From a virus, in the IMG/VR virus record IMGVR_UViG_3300016486_000019, positions 6,853 to 34,482 of that record: a DNA stretch of 27,630 bases, one strand, 5' to 3'. Position 1 is the stretch's first letter; each line of letters begins with the position of its first letter. The notes beneath the pieces were generated by a model. That model searched no databases and was not told the DNA's origin. It was given only the letters and a program-made list of their open reading frames with translations. Made by a program: the position numbers and the translations under genes. Positions 15,047 to 22,819 of this stretch are shown one piece after another.

Positions 15047-18000
15047 ATGGCTGATATATTTCAAGGTCTACCAGATCTTAATACAGAAGCAAAAATACCT
15101 AACAACATTGAAGTTACTACTGATATGTTTAGTGACTTATTACCAGATGAAGAAAAATATAAATTTAAATTAACTACTGAGGGTAATAGGGGTTCTAATC
15201 TATCTGATAAAGATAAAACAGAACCTGGTCTATTTGATGATTTACCAGATATTAAAAGTGTAGAGTCTAAAAAACAATCTGATATATTTGATGGTTTAAA
15301 ATTACCTGAAGAAAATAAAAAAAATAGTGGATACTTAAAAGCACTAATGGCATTATCTCCATTAACTTCTATTGGTGAAAAAACAGAAGACCTAATAGAT
15401 GATATAGATGAAGATTCTACAAACTTAAAAAAGATAGCTTATGCTGCACAGTTAGGTTTCTTTGATACATACAGAGGTGCTAAACAGATTACAGGTATTG
15501 ATACAGAAAAGATGAAAGCTGATCAAAAAAAACTTTATGAGTTTATGGAGAATGAAGATGGCTCTACTAACTACGGAGTTGCAGCAGCTTACTTTGGTGG
15601 TGCTATATTAGATCCTGCAGGTTGGTTATTACCTATAACTAAAGCAAAAACATTATATGCAGCAGCTAAATACGGATTTGTAAACTCAGGTATAATAGGT
15701 GCATTAGGTTATGTTGATGAAGAGAGTATACTAGATACTAGAGCAAAACAAGCTGGGGCTAGTGCAATAGGTGGTACAATTTTGGGACCAGTTATTACGG
15801 GTGTCACAAAAAAAATAAAAGGTGAAAAAGTATTTACAAGAGAAAACATAGGTATTCCTGGATTTGATTCTCCTAGTATAAAGGTAGGTGCTGATAGTGA
15901 ATTACAAAAAATTAAACTACAGAATGAGGCAGGTTTAAAAGATAGAAATGTAGTTGCTAGAAAAAAAATTGAAATAGATGATTCAGAATTAATAAAAGAT
16001 ATGCCTACAGACAGATCAAAATTATTAAGAGGACCTAAACTTTGGTTTAGAGAAAATGTTGTAAAAGCATGGGAAAATAAAGTAGGAAAAAAAACATTAA
16101 ATTATTTAACTAATGGTGAATATGGTGCAGAAGCAGGTGCTGCTGGTACAGGTGCAGTTATAGGTTACGCTTCAGGAGATGAGGATACTCCTATTACAAC
16201 AAAATTTAGTAGGGCATTTACTGGTGCATTGTTAGGTGCAGGTGGTATTAAAGGTGCTAGAATGAAAACTTTTACTAAAACATTTGGTAAGGGTGAAGAT
16301 AAAACTGAAGAAGTAACTGAAAGTTTACTAGATTTTTTAGGTAGACAATTTGTAGATGGTTATGGATTGCCTAAAAATTTTAAAGGATTAAAAGCAGAGG
16401 CAGATGGATTTGCAAATTCTATGGGCAGTAAGTTTACTTATATGGCACAAAAAATACAAAAAAATTTAACACCAGATGAACAAAAAATATTAATTAATTT
16501 ACTTGAGGGTGATATTAAATTAAAAGTAGCACCAGCAAAACTACAAGAATTAAGTCAACAGTCTAGAAAGTTAATTAATGAAATGGCTCAAGACTATATA
16601 GACATGGGTCTTATTACAAAAGAAACATTTAATAGAAATAAAAATATTTATATTAAAAGATCTTACAGAGGTAAACTAGAAAATAGACCATTTGCAGAGG
16701 AGTTAAAGCACAGAGGTGCTACTCAAAAAACTACTATAAAAGAATTTGATGAAGTATATAAAGGTCAACAAGCCTACACTACAACTTCTCAAAAAGTATC
16801 TAAAGATGGTATTTTTAAAGAAGCAGAAGGGAAAAAAAAATTAATTAAAGGTCATAGAGGTTGGGAAATATTAGAAAGTTCTAAAGCTGAAATGCAAAAT
16901 ATAACTGATAAGTATAATAATAAAATTAAACTTACAAGAAATAAAAAGAAAAAAGCACAACTAATTTCAGATAAGAAAAAAGAATTAGATGAAATGCAAA
17001 TTAATATTAGATGGGATTATACTAAACCACAAAGAGTAGGATTAGGTGAAATTGAAGATGCGGCTTATGCTATCGCAGAAACAGGTAGAGCAGGATCTGC
17101 TACATTAAGTCAGTATAGATTGTTTGACAGTATATCTAAACAAGGCTATGTGTTTGATACATTTGCAAAAGTACCTAAAGATTTAAAAGCTGTGTATAAA
17201 CAAATACCTACTACCTCGTTAGGAAAAACAGGTGGTAAATTAAGGTATGGTAATCTAGCAGGTAAGTATGTACCTGATGAAGTTTACAAAAATTTAATTG
17301 CAACTAATGCTTATTACAGAAAAAGTAACTTCCTTAAAGGTTATAGATCATTAAATTCTTATTGGAAAGTATCTAAGACTGCATGGAATCCTACAGTACA
17401 TGTTAATAATGTTGTATCTAATGTTATGTTACATGACTTAGTAGACGCAGATTTTAAATATTTATTACCAGCATGGAAAGCTTTAATGAAACATAATAAA
17501 GCTAACAAAGCTGGAAAAATGCAAAAGTCAGAGCTAGTTGAAATAGCTACTAGATATGGTGTATTTGATGTAGATTTAGTAAGTACAGAATTAAAAAATA
17601 TTCAAGCAGCTTCAAGTGCAAAATTTCCATATACAATGGATGAAAGTGTAGATGCATTTAATAATTCTGTTAGTATGGCAAGAAATGTTTTTAAAGATAG
17701 TGTAGTTAATGGAAAACTCGGTCTTACAAAAATGACAGATTGGTACAGATTTGAAGATTCTGTATTTAGATTATCAGTATTTCAAGATAGACTTTCAAAA
17801 GGTTGGAAAGTACAAGATGCAGCATTAGATGCTAGAAAATCTTTTATAGATTATAACATTGATGCACCTGCTATTAACTGGATGAGAAATACTGTTACTC
17901 CTTTCTTAGCATACACATATAGAATTATACCTATACTTGCAGAAACAGCTATAGTTAGACCTTGGAAGTATGCAAAGTATGCAGCACTTGGATATGGCTT

Positions 18001-18781
18001 AAATAAATTAGGTGATACTGTAGGTGGAGGAGATGAAGATGCAGAACGTGCTGTTATGCCAGAAAGAAAATCAGGTAGATTTTTAAACATGGGATTTTTA
18101 CCATTTAGAAATATTAAAATACCTGTATCCCCTGATAAAAATGGCAATCCTCTATATATGGATTTTACTAGGTTTGTACCTGGTGGAGATATTATGGATT
18201 TAAATGGTACATTACCTGGAGTACCTGCACCTTTACAACCGTCAGGTGGACTAGCAGGAGAAATTTTATTTCCATTAGCGGGTTATGATTTATTTAAACA
18301 ACAAGAAATAAAAGGTTTGACTGGTAATTATAGTGAAGATTGGAATGTTAAATTAAAAGCTATTGCAAGTAAACTGATACCAAATATACCTTTTGTACCT
18401 GGTACATATTCTACTGAAAAAATAAAATCAACAAGATTAGGAATGGAATCAGGCTTTAGACCAGATCAAACAGAGTTTACAGCATTAGCACAAAGTCTTG
18501 GTTTTAAAATAGAAAGGGCAGATATTAGCAAACTTACAGCTGGTAAAGTATTTGAATTAAAAAGAGAGATAACAGGATACAAAGAACAGATTAGTGAATT
18601 AAGAAAAAGATATACAAAAGGTTTAATTAACCAAGAAACATTTACTACAAAAGCAGAAGCAATTGCAGAAAAAATAAAATTAGTAGCAGCTAAGTATCAA
18701 GTTAAATTTGATAAAGCTACCTATGCTGATACTAAAGAACCATTTGAAGATATTAAAAATCTATTCGAGGGTAAGAATTAA
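15047..18781 (+). CDS. Large internal virion / DNA ejection protein
   Basis: At 1244 residues this is the largest product, the size class of T7 gp16-type ejection proteins. The N-terminus has repeated acidic patches (DIFQGLPDL, DIFDGLKLP). Hydrophobic Gly/Ala-rich stretches occur at about 180-225 and 363-400. A Lys/Glu coiled coil lies near 615-655. Around residues 898-965 the segment WYRFEDSVFRLSVFQDRL, then SFIDYNIDAPAINWMRN and TVTPFLAYTYRI, resembles what I know as LPD38-type (large polyvalent protein-associated) regions of phage ejection proteins. I see no lysozyme or transglycosylase motif. It would be injected with the genome and help span the host envelope. Confidence 0.65.
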   Translation: MADIFQGLPDLNTEAKIPNNIEVTTDMFSDLLPDEEKYKFKLTTEGNRGSNLSDKDKTEPGLFDDLPDIKSVESKKQSDIFDGLKLPEENKKNSGYLKALMALSPLTSIGEKTEDLIDDIDEDSTNLKKIAYAAQLGFFDTYRGAKQITGIDTEKMKADQKKLYEFMENEDGSTNYGVAAAYFGGAILDPAGWLLPITKAKTLYAAAKYGFVNSGIIGALGYVDEESILDTRAKQAGASAIGGTILGPVITGVTKKIKGEKVFTRENIGIPGFDSPSIKVGADSELQKIKLQNEAGLKDRNVVARKKIEIDDSELIKDMPTDRSKLLRGPKLWFRENVVKAWENKVGKKTLNYLTNGEYGAEAGAAGTGAVIGYASGDEDTPITTKFSRAFTGALLGAGGIKGARMKTFTKTFGKGEDKTEEVTESLLDFLGRQFVDGYGLPKNFKGLKAEADGFANSMGSKFTYMAQKIQKNLTPDEQKILINLLEGDIKLKVAPAKLQELSQQSRKLINEMAQDYIDMGLITKETFNRNKNIYIKRSYRGKLENRPFAEELKHRGATQKTTIKEFDEVYKGQQAYTTTSQKVSKDGIFKEAEGKKKLIKGHRGWEILESSKAEMQNITDKYNNKIKLTRNKKKKAQLISDKKKELDEMQINIRWDYTKPQRVGLGEIEDAAYAIAETGRAGSATLSQYRLFDSISKQGYVFDTFAKVPKDLKAVYKQIPTTSLGKTGGKLRYGNLAGKYVPDEVYKNLIATNAYYRKSNFLKGYRSLNSYWKVSKTAWNPTVHVNNVVSNVMLHDLVDADFKYLLPAWKALMKHNKANKAGKMQKSELVEIATRYGVFDVDLVSTELKNIQAASSAKFPYTMDESVDAFNNSVSMARNVFKDSVVNGKLGLTKMTDWYRFEDSVFRLSVFQDRLSKGWKVQDAALDARKSFIDYNIDAPAINWMRNTVTPFLAYTYRIIPILAETAIVRPWKYAKYAALGYGLNKLGDTVGGGDEDAERAVMPERKSGRFLNMGFLPFRNIKIPVSPDKNGNPLYMDFTRFVPGGDIMDLNGTLPGVPAPLQPSGGLAGEILFPLAGYDLFKQQEIKGLTGNYSEDWNVKLKAIASKLIPNIPFVPGTYSTEKIKSTRLGMESGFRPDQTEFTALAQSLGFKIERADISKLTAGKVFELKREITGYKEQISELRKRYTKGLINQETFTTKAEAIAEKIKLVAAKYQVKFDKATYADTKEPFEDIKNLFEGKN

Positions 18782-18957
18782 TGCCTAGAAAATCAGCCAC
18801 AGAAGTTAAGATAGATTTCCTAGTAAGAGAGATTAAAGAACTTCGAAGTGAAACTAAACACTTAAGAGCTGATATTAACAAAGGCAAAGGTGCTATATGG
18901 GTACTTATACTTATTGCAAGTGCGATAGGTGGAGCATACAATTTTTTTAATAACTAA
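18781..18957 (+). CDS. Small membrane protein, XhlA/holin-accessory-like
   Basis: The ATG overlaps the ejection protein stop (TAATG). The 58-residue product has a charged helical N-terminus (VREIKELRSETKHLRADI, heptad-like) and one C-terminal membrane helix (GAIWVLILIASAIGGAYNF, about residues 37-55). A cytoplasmic coiled coil followed by a single membrane segment is the layout of XhlA-type phage proteins that aid holins. It opens the lysis cassette. Assignment is by topology only. Confidence 0.5.
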   Translation: MPRKSATEVKIDFLVREIKELRSETKHLRADINKGKGAIWVLILIASAIGGAYNFFNN

Positions 18958-18973
18958 ATTATAGGAGATAACA

Positions 18974-19075
18974 ATGGAAAACATTAAAAACAAAGCAAAA
19001 GAATTATGGGCAAACCATAGTCACTGTGTTATCAGTGCAGCTATAGGTTTTGTTCTAGGTGCAATAGTATTTTAA
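18974..19075 (+). CDS. Tiny membrane protein (33 aa)
   Basis: After an ATAGGAGAT ribosome site, this 33-residue frame encodes MENIKNKAKELWANHSHCVI followed by SAAIGFVLGAIVF. The last 16 residues form one short hydrophobic helix with a Gly-x-x-x-Gly spacing, so a small membrane peptide is likely. I recall similar tiny proteins in marine phage lysis regions. The strong ribosome site and tight packing against the holin candidate (one base) support translation. It may assist or antagonise the holin; this is inference from location. Confidence 0.5.
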   Translation: MENIKNKAKELWANHSHCVISAAIGFVLGAIVF

Positions 19076-19076
19076 T

Positions 19077-19478
19077 ATGTGGTTAGGTGCAATTAAACTA
19101 GCATTAAATGCTGGCACACATATATATAAAAAGAAACAAGAGACTAAGATGTTAATGGCTGATGCTCAGGCACAACATGCAGCTAAGATGGCTCGTGGAG
19201 ATCTAGAGTACTCTGGTAAATTACTAGAAGCTAGACAATCAGATTGGAAAGACGAAGCAGTTTTAATAATTCTCTCAACTCCCATAGCAATTCTAGCATG
19301 GGCAGTCCTAAGTGACGATCCTACAGCTATGGATAAAGTAGGATTATTCTTTGACATGTTTGCAGAACTACCAAGTTGGTTCACTAATTTGTGGATCCTT
19401 GTAGTAGCAAGTATATATGGAATTAAAGGTACGCAGATATTTAGAGGCGGCATGAATAAAACAGATGGTAAAAAATGA
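19077..19478 (+). CDS. Putative holin
   Basis: The 133-residue protein has a charged N-terminal helix (THIYKKKQETKMLMADAQAQ), the turn SDWKDE (55-60) and two clear membrane helices, about residues 61-79 (VLIILSTPIAILAWAVL) and 103-117 (TNLWILVVASIYGIK), with a short basic tail. The W-K-D-E followed by a Pro-containing helix resembles the 3TM holin group found in gene transfer agents and marine phages (GTA_holin_3TM-like). Holins release or trigger the endolysin by permeabilising the inner membrane. The endolysin gene lies 2.9 kb downstream in the same operon. Two rather than three obvious helices keep this tentative. Confidence 0.6.
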   Translation: MWLGAIKLALNAGTHIYKKKQETKMLMADAQAQHAAKMARGDLEYSGKLLEARQSDWKDEAVLIILSTPIAILAWAVLSDDPTAMDKVGLFFDMFAELPSWFTNLWILVVASIYGIKGTQIFRGGMNKTDGKK

Positions 19479-19585
19479 TTAAGCAAATAGTACTATTTAT
19501 ATACCACTACTCAACTAAGTTAAATTCTTGGTCATGGCAAAAATTATATAGTAATAGAAAAACAGGTTTAGGTTATAAAAAGTAA
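19475..19585 (+). CDS. Tiny basic aromatic protein (36 aa)
   Basis: An ATGA overlap with the holin stop starts a 36-residue frame, MIKQIVLFIYHYSTKLNSWS then WQKLYSNRKTGLGYKK. The N-terminus is hydrophobic and aromatic, the C-terminus basic, so it may sit at the membrane surface. Similar short Trp/Tyr-rich peptides occur between holin and later genes in marine phages; function unknown. The coupling overlap and intact frame are the main support. Confidence 0.45.
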   Translation: MIKQIVLFIYHYSTKLNSWSWQKLYSNRKTGLGYKK

Positions 19586-19599
19586 TGGAGGATCTCGAG

Positions 19600-20271
19600 A
19601 TGCACCCAGAATATGATTATAAATTTACAGCAATACTAATTGTATTGATTACATTATTAGCTTTATTTGGTGGACCTGCACGTTCAGATACCACTCAAAC
19701 AAATGTTAGTGGGTCTAATACATCTATTGACGGAGGTTATACATCAAGTGCAACTACTAATTATGCAACAGGAAGTTCCTCAAATTCTACTACAAACAGT
19801 ACATCAAATTCTAATATTAAATCAGCACCACCTTCAGCCTCTGCACCATCATATAATTCTATGACACAAGATGTGTGTGCAGTAGGTATATCTGCAGGTG
19901 TACAGACATTTGGTATTGGTATTAGTGGTGGTAGACATACGATTGATAAAAATTGTGAAAGATTAAAATTAGCCAGAATACTTAATGACTTTGGTATGAA
20001 GGTTGCAGCAGTTGCTATTCTCTGCCAAGATGAGCGTGTGTTTGAATCTATGATTCAAGCAGGTACTCCATGTCCAATTGATGGCAAGATAGGTAAAGAG
20101 GCAAAACAATTATGGTCTAAGTATGACCATGAAAGACCAGATTATTCTACATATGTTAAACGTATGAGAGATAGAGAAAAAGCTGACTTAGAAGCAGAAA
20201 AAAAAATGACTAAAGAACTAGATAAATTAGATAAAGAGTTTATAGATACTACACCTATTCATAAAAAATGA
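19600..20271 (+). CDS. Secreted Ser/Thr/Asn-rich protein with Cys-containing domain
   Basis: I chose the ATG at 19600 because GGAGG (19587-19591) lies eight bases before it; the in-frame ATG at 19585 would lie upstream of that site. The 223-residue product has a membrane/signal segment (KFTAILIVLITLLALFGG, about 8-25) with a plausible cleavage after PARS. A Ser/Thr/Asn-rich linker follows (to about residue 85), then a domain with VCAVGISAGVQTFGIGISGG, KNCERLKLARIL and ILCQDERVFESM, containing four Cys (near VCAV, KNCE, ILCQ and GTPC) that could form disulfides outside the cytoplasm. The C-terminus is charged and helical. It could act on the envelope during lysis. Family seen in marine phages; no function known to me. 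Confidence 0.6.
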   Translation: MHPEYDYKFTAILIVLITLLALFGGPARSDTTQTNVSGSNTSIDGGYTSSATTNYATGSSSNSTTNSTSNSNIKSAPPSASAPSYNSMTQDVCAVGISAGVQTFGIGISGGRHTIDKNCERLKLARILNDFGMKVAAVAILCQDERVFESMIQAGTPCPIDGKIGKEAKQLWSKYDHERPDYSTYVKRMRDREKADLEAEKKMTKELDKLDKEFIDTTPIHKK

Positions 20272-20384
20272 TAGATAGATTTTGTTATAAATTTTTTAGT
20301 ACGATGGATGATATTTGTGAATGGGTTGCTAATAAAATAGCAGGTCCAAGATGCAAGTGTAAAAAAAATGTCAAGAAAAACTAA
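20268..20384 (+). CDS. Tiny Cys-rich basic protein (38 aa)
   Basis: The frame opens with an ATGA overlap on the preceding stop and overlaps the next gene by 17 bases. The 38-residue product, MIDRFCYKFFSTMDDICEWV then ANKIAGPRCKCKKNVKKN, has four Cys and a lysine-rich end. The Cys-x-Cys pair near the C-terminus could bind metal or form a disulfide. The overlaps fit a translationally coupled chain. It is short, so chance is not excluded, but similar tiny proteins recur at this position in related phages as far as I recall. Confidence 0.4.
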   Translation: MIDRFCYKFFSTMDDICEWVANKIAGPRCKCKKNVKKN

Positions 20385-20556
20385 TACAGCATTAATTGCT
20401 TTATTGGGTACAATACTTATGGGTCTTAGTACATGGGTACTTATAACACTTATAGAATTACAAACAATAGTAGCTATGATGCAACAAGAATTAATGTCAC
20501 TTGATAAAGTTTTTGGTAGAATATATGCACATATGGACCGACTAGCTAGCAGATGA
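20368..20556 (+). CDS. Small single-pass membrane protein (62 aa)
   Basis: The 62-residue protein has a short basic N-terminus (MSRKTNT), one membrane helix (ALIALLGTILMGLSTWVLITL, about 8-28) and an amphipathic helical remainder with Met/Leu heptads (IVAMMQQELMSLDKVFGRIY). This N-in single helix plus periplasmic coil could fit an inner-membrane spanin-like or holin-accessory protein. Its stop overlaps the next start as ATGA. No family recognised. Confidence 0.55.
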   Translation: MSRKTNTALIALLGTILMGLSTWVLITLIELQTIVAMMQQELMSLDKVFGRIYAHMDRLASR

Positions 20557-21731
20557 AATGGTTAATTATATTATTATTTTTATTTACTACTATTAACGCT
20601 GAAGAGATTACTACAAATAATTTACTAGATAAAAATTTTGATAGTGAATCTTGGTCTGGTACTGCAGATGGTAGGCATGGCTCTAATGTTATTGCCTCCG
20701 AGCATAATACTTATATACAATCTGATGATATAAGTTTAAAGAATGATGCAGGTTTAACAGAATTACAAATACAAAATGGGTATACAACTGACCATGAATT
20801 TGAATATTGGCATTGGAATACTTATGAAAGTAGTGTGCAATCAACAGTAACTATAAAAGGAGCAGATGGCGAAACAACAACACAAATTAGGAATTATACT
20901 AGTGATAGCTGTGGCGGTAATAACTGTGGTAGTTACAGCACTGGCAGTGATACTTATACTGTACTTTCAAATTTACAAACCGACTATGACTTATCAGTTC
21001 GATATGATTTTACAGATTCATCGAATGATACAGACTCTCATTATGGGGTTGACCTCAGGGAACCTTCCCTCACTGTAACCTACGAGTCAGATCCTTTTGT
21101 TTTAAATGAAGATATTAGAGATGAGATAAGAGAATTACTAGAAGAATTTAAACCAGAAAAAGATTTATGGGTTAATGAAAAAGTTGAGTTTGTAAAAATT
21201 AAAGAAGAACCTGTTTACATGAATGAACCTAGAGAAAACTTTGAAGTAATGACAATGCAAGAACCAGAGTTTAAAGAAGAATTTTTTAAAGAAGAAATTG
21301 TTATGGAGATGAAAGAAGAAGTTGTAGACAATAATGAAACGTTTGTATCTATGTTTGATAACACTCCTGAAGAAGATATTATTGAAGAAAAGAATGAATT
21401 GATATCTAGTTTCTTACCACCCCCTAAGGATGAACCAGAGATAAAACGAGAAGAGATGGTTAAAGAAGAACCCCCAAAGGAGAGAGAAGAAATAGTTAAA
21501 GAAGAACCTAAAGAAATGGCTAGTGCCCCTACAGAAGAAAGAGAGAAAATAGAAGAAGAATCATCAACAGAAAAGGAACCAAAACCTATGGCACAACCAG
21601 ACAATGACAAAAAAAAGAAATTAAAGAAAAGAAATCTACTAGCAAGACTGCTAAGAAGTCCACTGTTCAGAGCAAGAAGCTTGCCAAACAAAAAGTTATA
21701 CAGCAGAAAAAAACAATTAGAGATAACTTAG
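20553..21731 (+). CDS. Secreted beta-domain protein with Glu/Lys/Pro-rich stalk, frame broken
   Basis: A clear signal peptide (MKWLIILLFLFTTINA, cleavage near Ala-Glu-Glu) precedes a beta-rich domain (residues about 17-180). That domain starts NNLLDKNFDSESWSGTADG and ends EPSLTVTYESDPF, resembling a lectin or carbohydrate-binding jelly roll; Cys appear in the segment SCGGNNCGSYS. Residues 185-350 form an acidic Glu/Lys/Pro stalk. After the A8 tract at 21609-21616 the frame becomes Arg/Leu-rich (RNLLARLLRSPLFRARSLP), unlike its neighbours. The real continuation appears to be the frame leading into 21740-22045, giving about 497 residues in total. An extracytoplasmic, perhaps wall- or envelope-binding role is inferred. 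Confidence 0.6.
   Translation: MKWLIILLFLFTTINAEEITTNNLLDKNFDSESWSGTADGRHGSNVIASEHNTYIQSDDISLKNDAGLTELQIQNGYTTDHEFEYWHWNTYESSVQSTVTIKGADGETTTQIRNYTSDSCGGNNCGSYSTGSDTYTVLSNLQTDYDLSVRYDFTDSSNDTDSHYGVDLREPSLTVTYESDPFVLNEDIRDEIRELLEEFKPEKDLWVNEKVEFVKIKEEPVYMNEPRENFEVMTMQEPEFKEEFFKEEIVMEMKEEVVDNNETFVSMFDNTPEEDIIEEKNELISSFLPPPKDEPEIKREEMVKEEPPKEREEIVKEEPKEMASAPTEEREKIEEESSTEKEPKPMAQPDNDKKKKLKKRNLLARLLRSPLFRARSLPNKKLYSRKKQLEIT
21611..21617 (+). other. Possible -1 frameshift site A_AAA_AAG
   Basis: In the frame of the gene starting at 20553, positions 21611-21617 read A AAA AAG, the same heptamer as the known E. coli dnaX site. A -1 slip gives KK|EIKEKKSTSKTAKKS and continues without a stop to 22045. 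A GCAAG (21642-21646) could pair with CTTGC (21680-21684) downstream, but it lies 25 bases away, and no Shine-Dalgarno-like enhancer sits at the usual distance upstream. A one-base indel in the A8 tract is the simple alternative. Confidence 0.45.
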
Positions 21732-21739
21732 TAAAAGTT

Positions 21740-22045
21740 ATGGATAAAGTAGATAGAGATATAAAAGATATATCAAAGAATTTACAGATTAAAAATATTA
21801 TTAAATTAGACGCTATGACAAGTGATCAGGTATCTCTTGATTCGTATGACGTACCCTTCTATAAAAGTAAAAATATATATTTAAATCAAATACAAATACA
21901 AGACATGAGACAGCTGTATACTGATATGAGTTTAAATAATTATATAGCTAATGATCCTGTAGTTATTATGGAAAATAAATTAAGAGACATAGAAAGTAGA
22001 AAACAACTACTAATAATGCAACTGGAGCAATTAAAAAATGGATAA
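21740..22045 (+). CDS. C-terminal part of the secreted protein (or separate small gene)
   Basis: From ATG 21740 this gives 101 residues: MDKVDRDIKDISKNLQIKN, then PFYKSKNIYLNQIQIQD and a helical end ENKLRDIESRKQLLIMQLEQ. No ribosome site precedes that ATG, and the frame is open upstream to 21608 with a Lys/Gln-rich sequence (KKLAKQKVIQQKKTIRDNL) that runs smoothly into it. I recall marine phage proteins where an equivalent KDISKNL...YLNQ domain ends a long signal-peptide protein. I therefore read it as the C-terminus of the 20553 gene. Its stop overlaps the next start by eight bases. Confidence 0.55.
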   Translation: MDKVDRDIKDISKNLQIKNIIKLDAMTSDQVSLDSYDVPFYKSKNIYLNQIQIQDMRQLYTDMSLNNYIANDPVVIMENKLRDIESRKQLLIMQLEQLKNG

Positions 22046-22370
22046 AATTAAAGGACAACTAGCAGGAGTAGCTGCATTACTTGGTGTTATTGCCGCAATA
22101 GGTGGTGGCTTTGTAAAGTATGGTGAAGTCATGACTAAACTAGAAATATTAGAAGGTGCGTCTAAGGGTATTGACATGAGTTTTTTATCTGAAATAAAAG
22201 TATTAGAAGAAAAAGTTAATAAGTTAGAAAATGCTGACTCCTCTCATTCACATGACACATCTCATTCTCATGATAACACTGCTGTTAAAGTTCTTGAAAA
22301 AGAAATAGAGTTATTAAAGGTACAGATAGAAGAGATTAAAGTTAAATCATCTAACCCACTGGCAAACTAA
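22038..22370 (+). CDS. Membrane-anchored coiled-coil protein with His/Asp/Ser cluster
   Basis: The 110-residue product has an N-terminal membrane helix rich in Ala and Gly (LAGVAALLGVIAAIGGGF, about 8-25). A coiled coil follows (SEIKVLEEKVNKLENA), then a His cluster at 69-79 (SHSHDTSHSHD), a second coiled coil (VKVLEKEIELLKVQIEEI) and the end KSSNPLAN. Single-pass anchoring plus coiled coil would suit an i-spanin-like or holin-accessory role beside the endolysin, whose ATG overlaps this stop (TAATG). The His/Asp cluster could bind metal ions. Family seen in marine phages; role inferred. Confidence 0.6.
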   Translation: MDKIKGQLAGVAALLGVIAAIGGGFVKYGEVMTKLEILEGASKGIDMSFLSEIKVLEEKVNKLENADSSHSHDTSHSHDNTAVKVLEKEIELLKVQIEEIKVKSSNPLAN

Positions 22371-22819
22371 TGCAGCTTAGTGGTCATTTTAGTTTAAGAG
22401 AATTAACACAATCTCAAACAGCATTACGTAAAGGTATAGACAATAAACCTACACAAGATCATATAGAAAATTTAACTGAGTTAGCAGTACAGATACTAGA
22501 ACCTACACGTAGGAATTTTGGTAAACCTATAGCAATCTCCAGTGGATATCGTAGTGAGGAATTATGTGAAGCAATAGGTAGCAAAACTACATCACAGCAT
22601 GCACAAGGAGAAGCGGCAGACTTTGAATGTTTTGGAGTCGACAATAAAGAATTGGCAAAGTACATTAAGAATAACCTAGTGTTTGATCAACTTATACTAG
22701 AATTTTATAATCCAGATGACCCCTCAAGTGGATGGGTGCATTGCTCATATAGTAAAGAAGAAAATAGAAAACAATCATTATTATATAACGGAAAGGATTA
22801 TACAGAATGGCTTACTTAA
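22370..22819 (+). CDS. Endolysin, M15-type peptidase
   Basis: This 149-residue protein matches peptidase family M15_3 (D-Ala-D-Ala carboxypeptidase / L-Ala-D-Glu endopeptidase type). Key features are LSGHFSLRELTQSQTA at the start, SSGYRS (57-62), SQHAQGEAADF (75-85, zinc ligands His77 and Asp84), a catalytic-acid candidate Glu111 in LILEFY, and GWVHCSY with ligand His124. Length is normal for a single-domain enzyme, and no signal peptide is present, so export would need a holin. It would cleave peptide cross-bridges of Gram-negative peptidoglycan at the end of infection. It sits downstream of the holin candidate and membrane proteins, completing the lysis cassette. Confidence 0.85.
   Translation: MQLSGHFSLRELTQSQTALRKGIDNKPTQDHIENLTELAVQILEPTRRNFGKPIAISSGYRSEELCEAIGSKTTSQHAQGEAADFECFGVDNKELAKYIKNNLVFDQLILEFYNPDDPSSGWVHCSYSKEENRKQSLLYNGKDYTEWLT

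Noticed and set aside
19585-19599. ATG at 19585 as start of the secreted protein
   Set aside because: The GGAGG at 19587-19591 is placed correctly for the ATG at 19600 and lies inside the coding part of the longer version.
21215-21691. 158-codon minus-strand frame, Ser/Phe/Leu-rich
   Set aside because: It is the antisense of the Glu/Lys-rich stalk of the secreted protein; purine-rich codons give Ser/Leu/Phe on the reverse strand.
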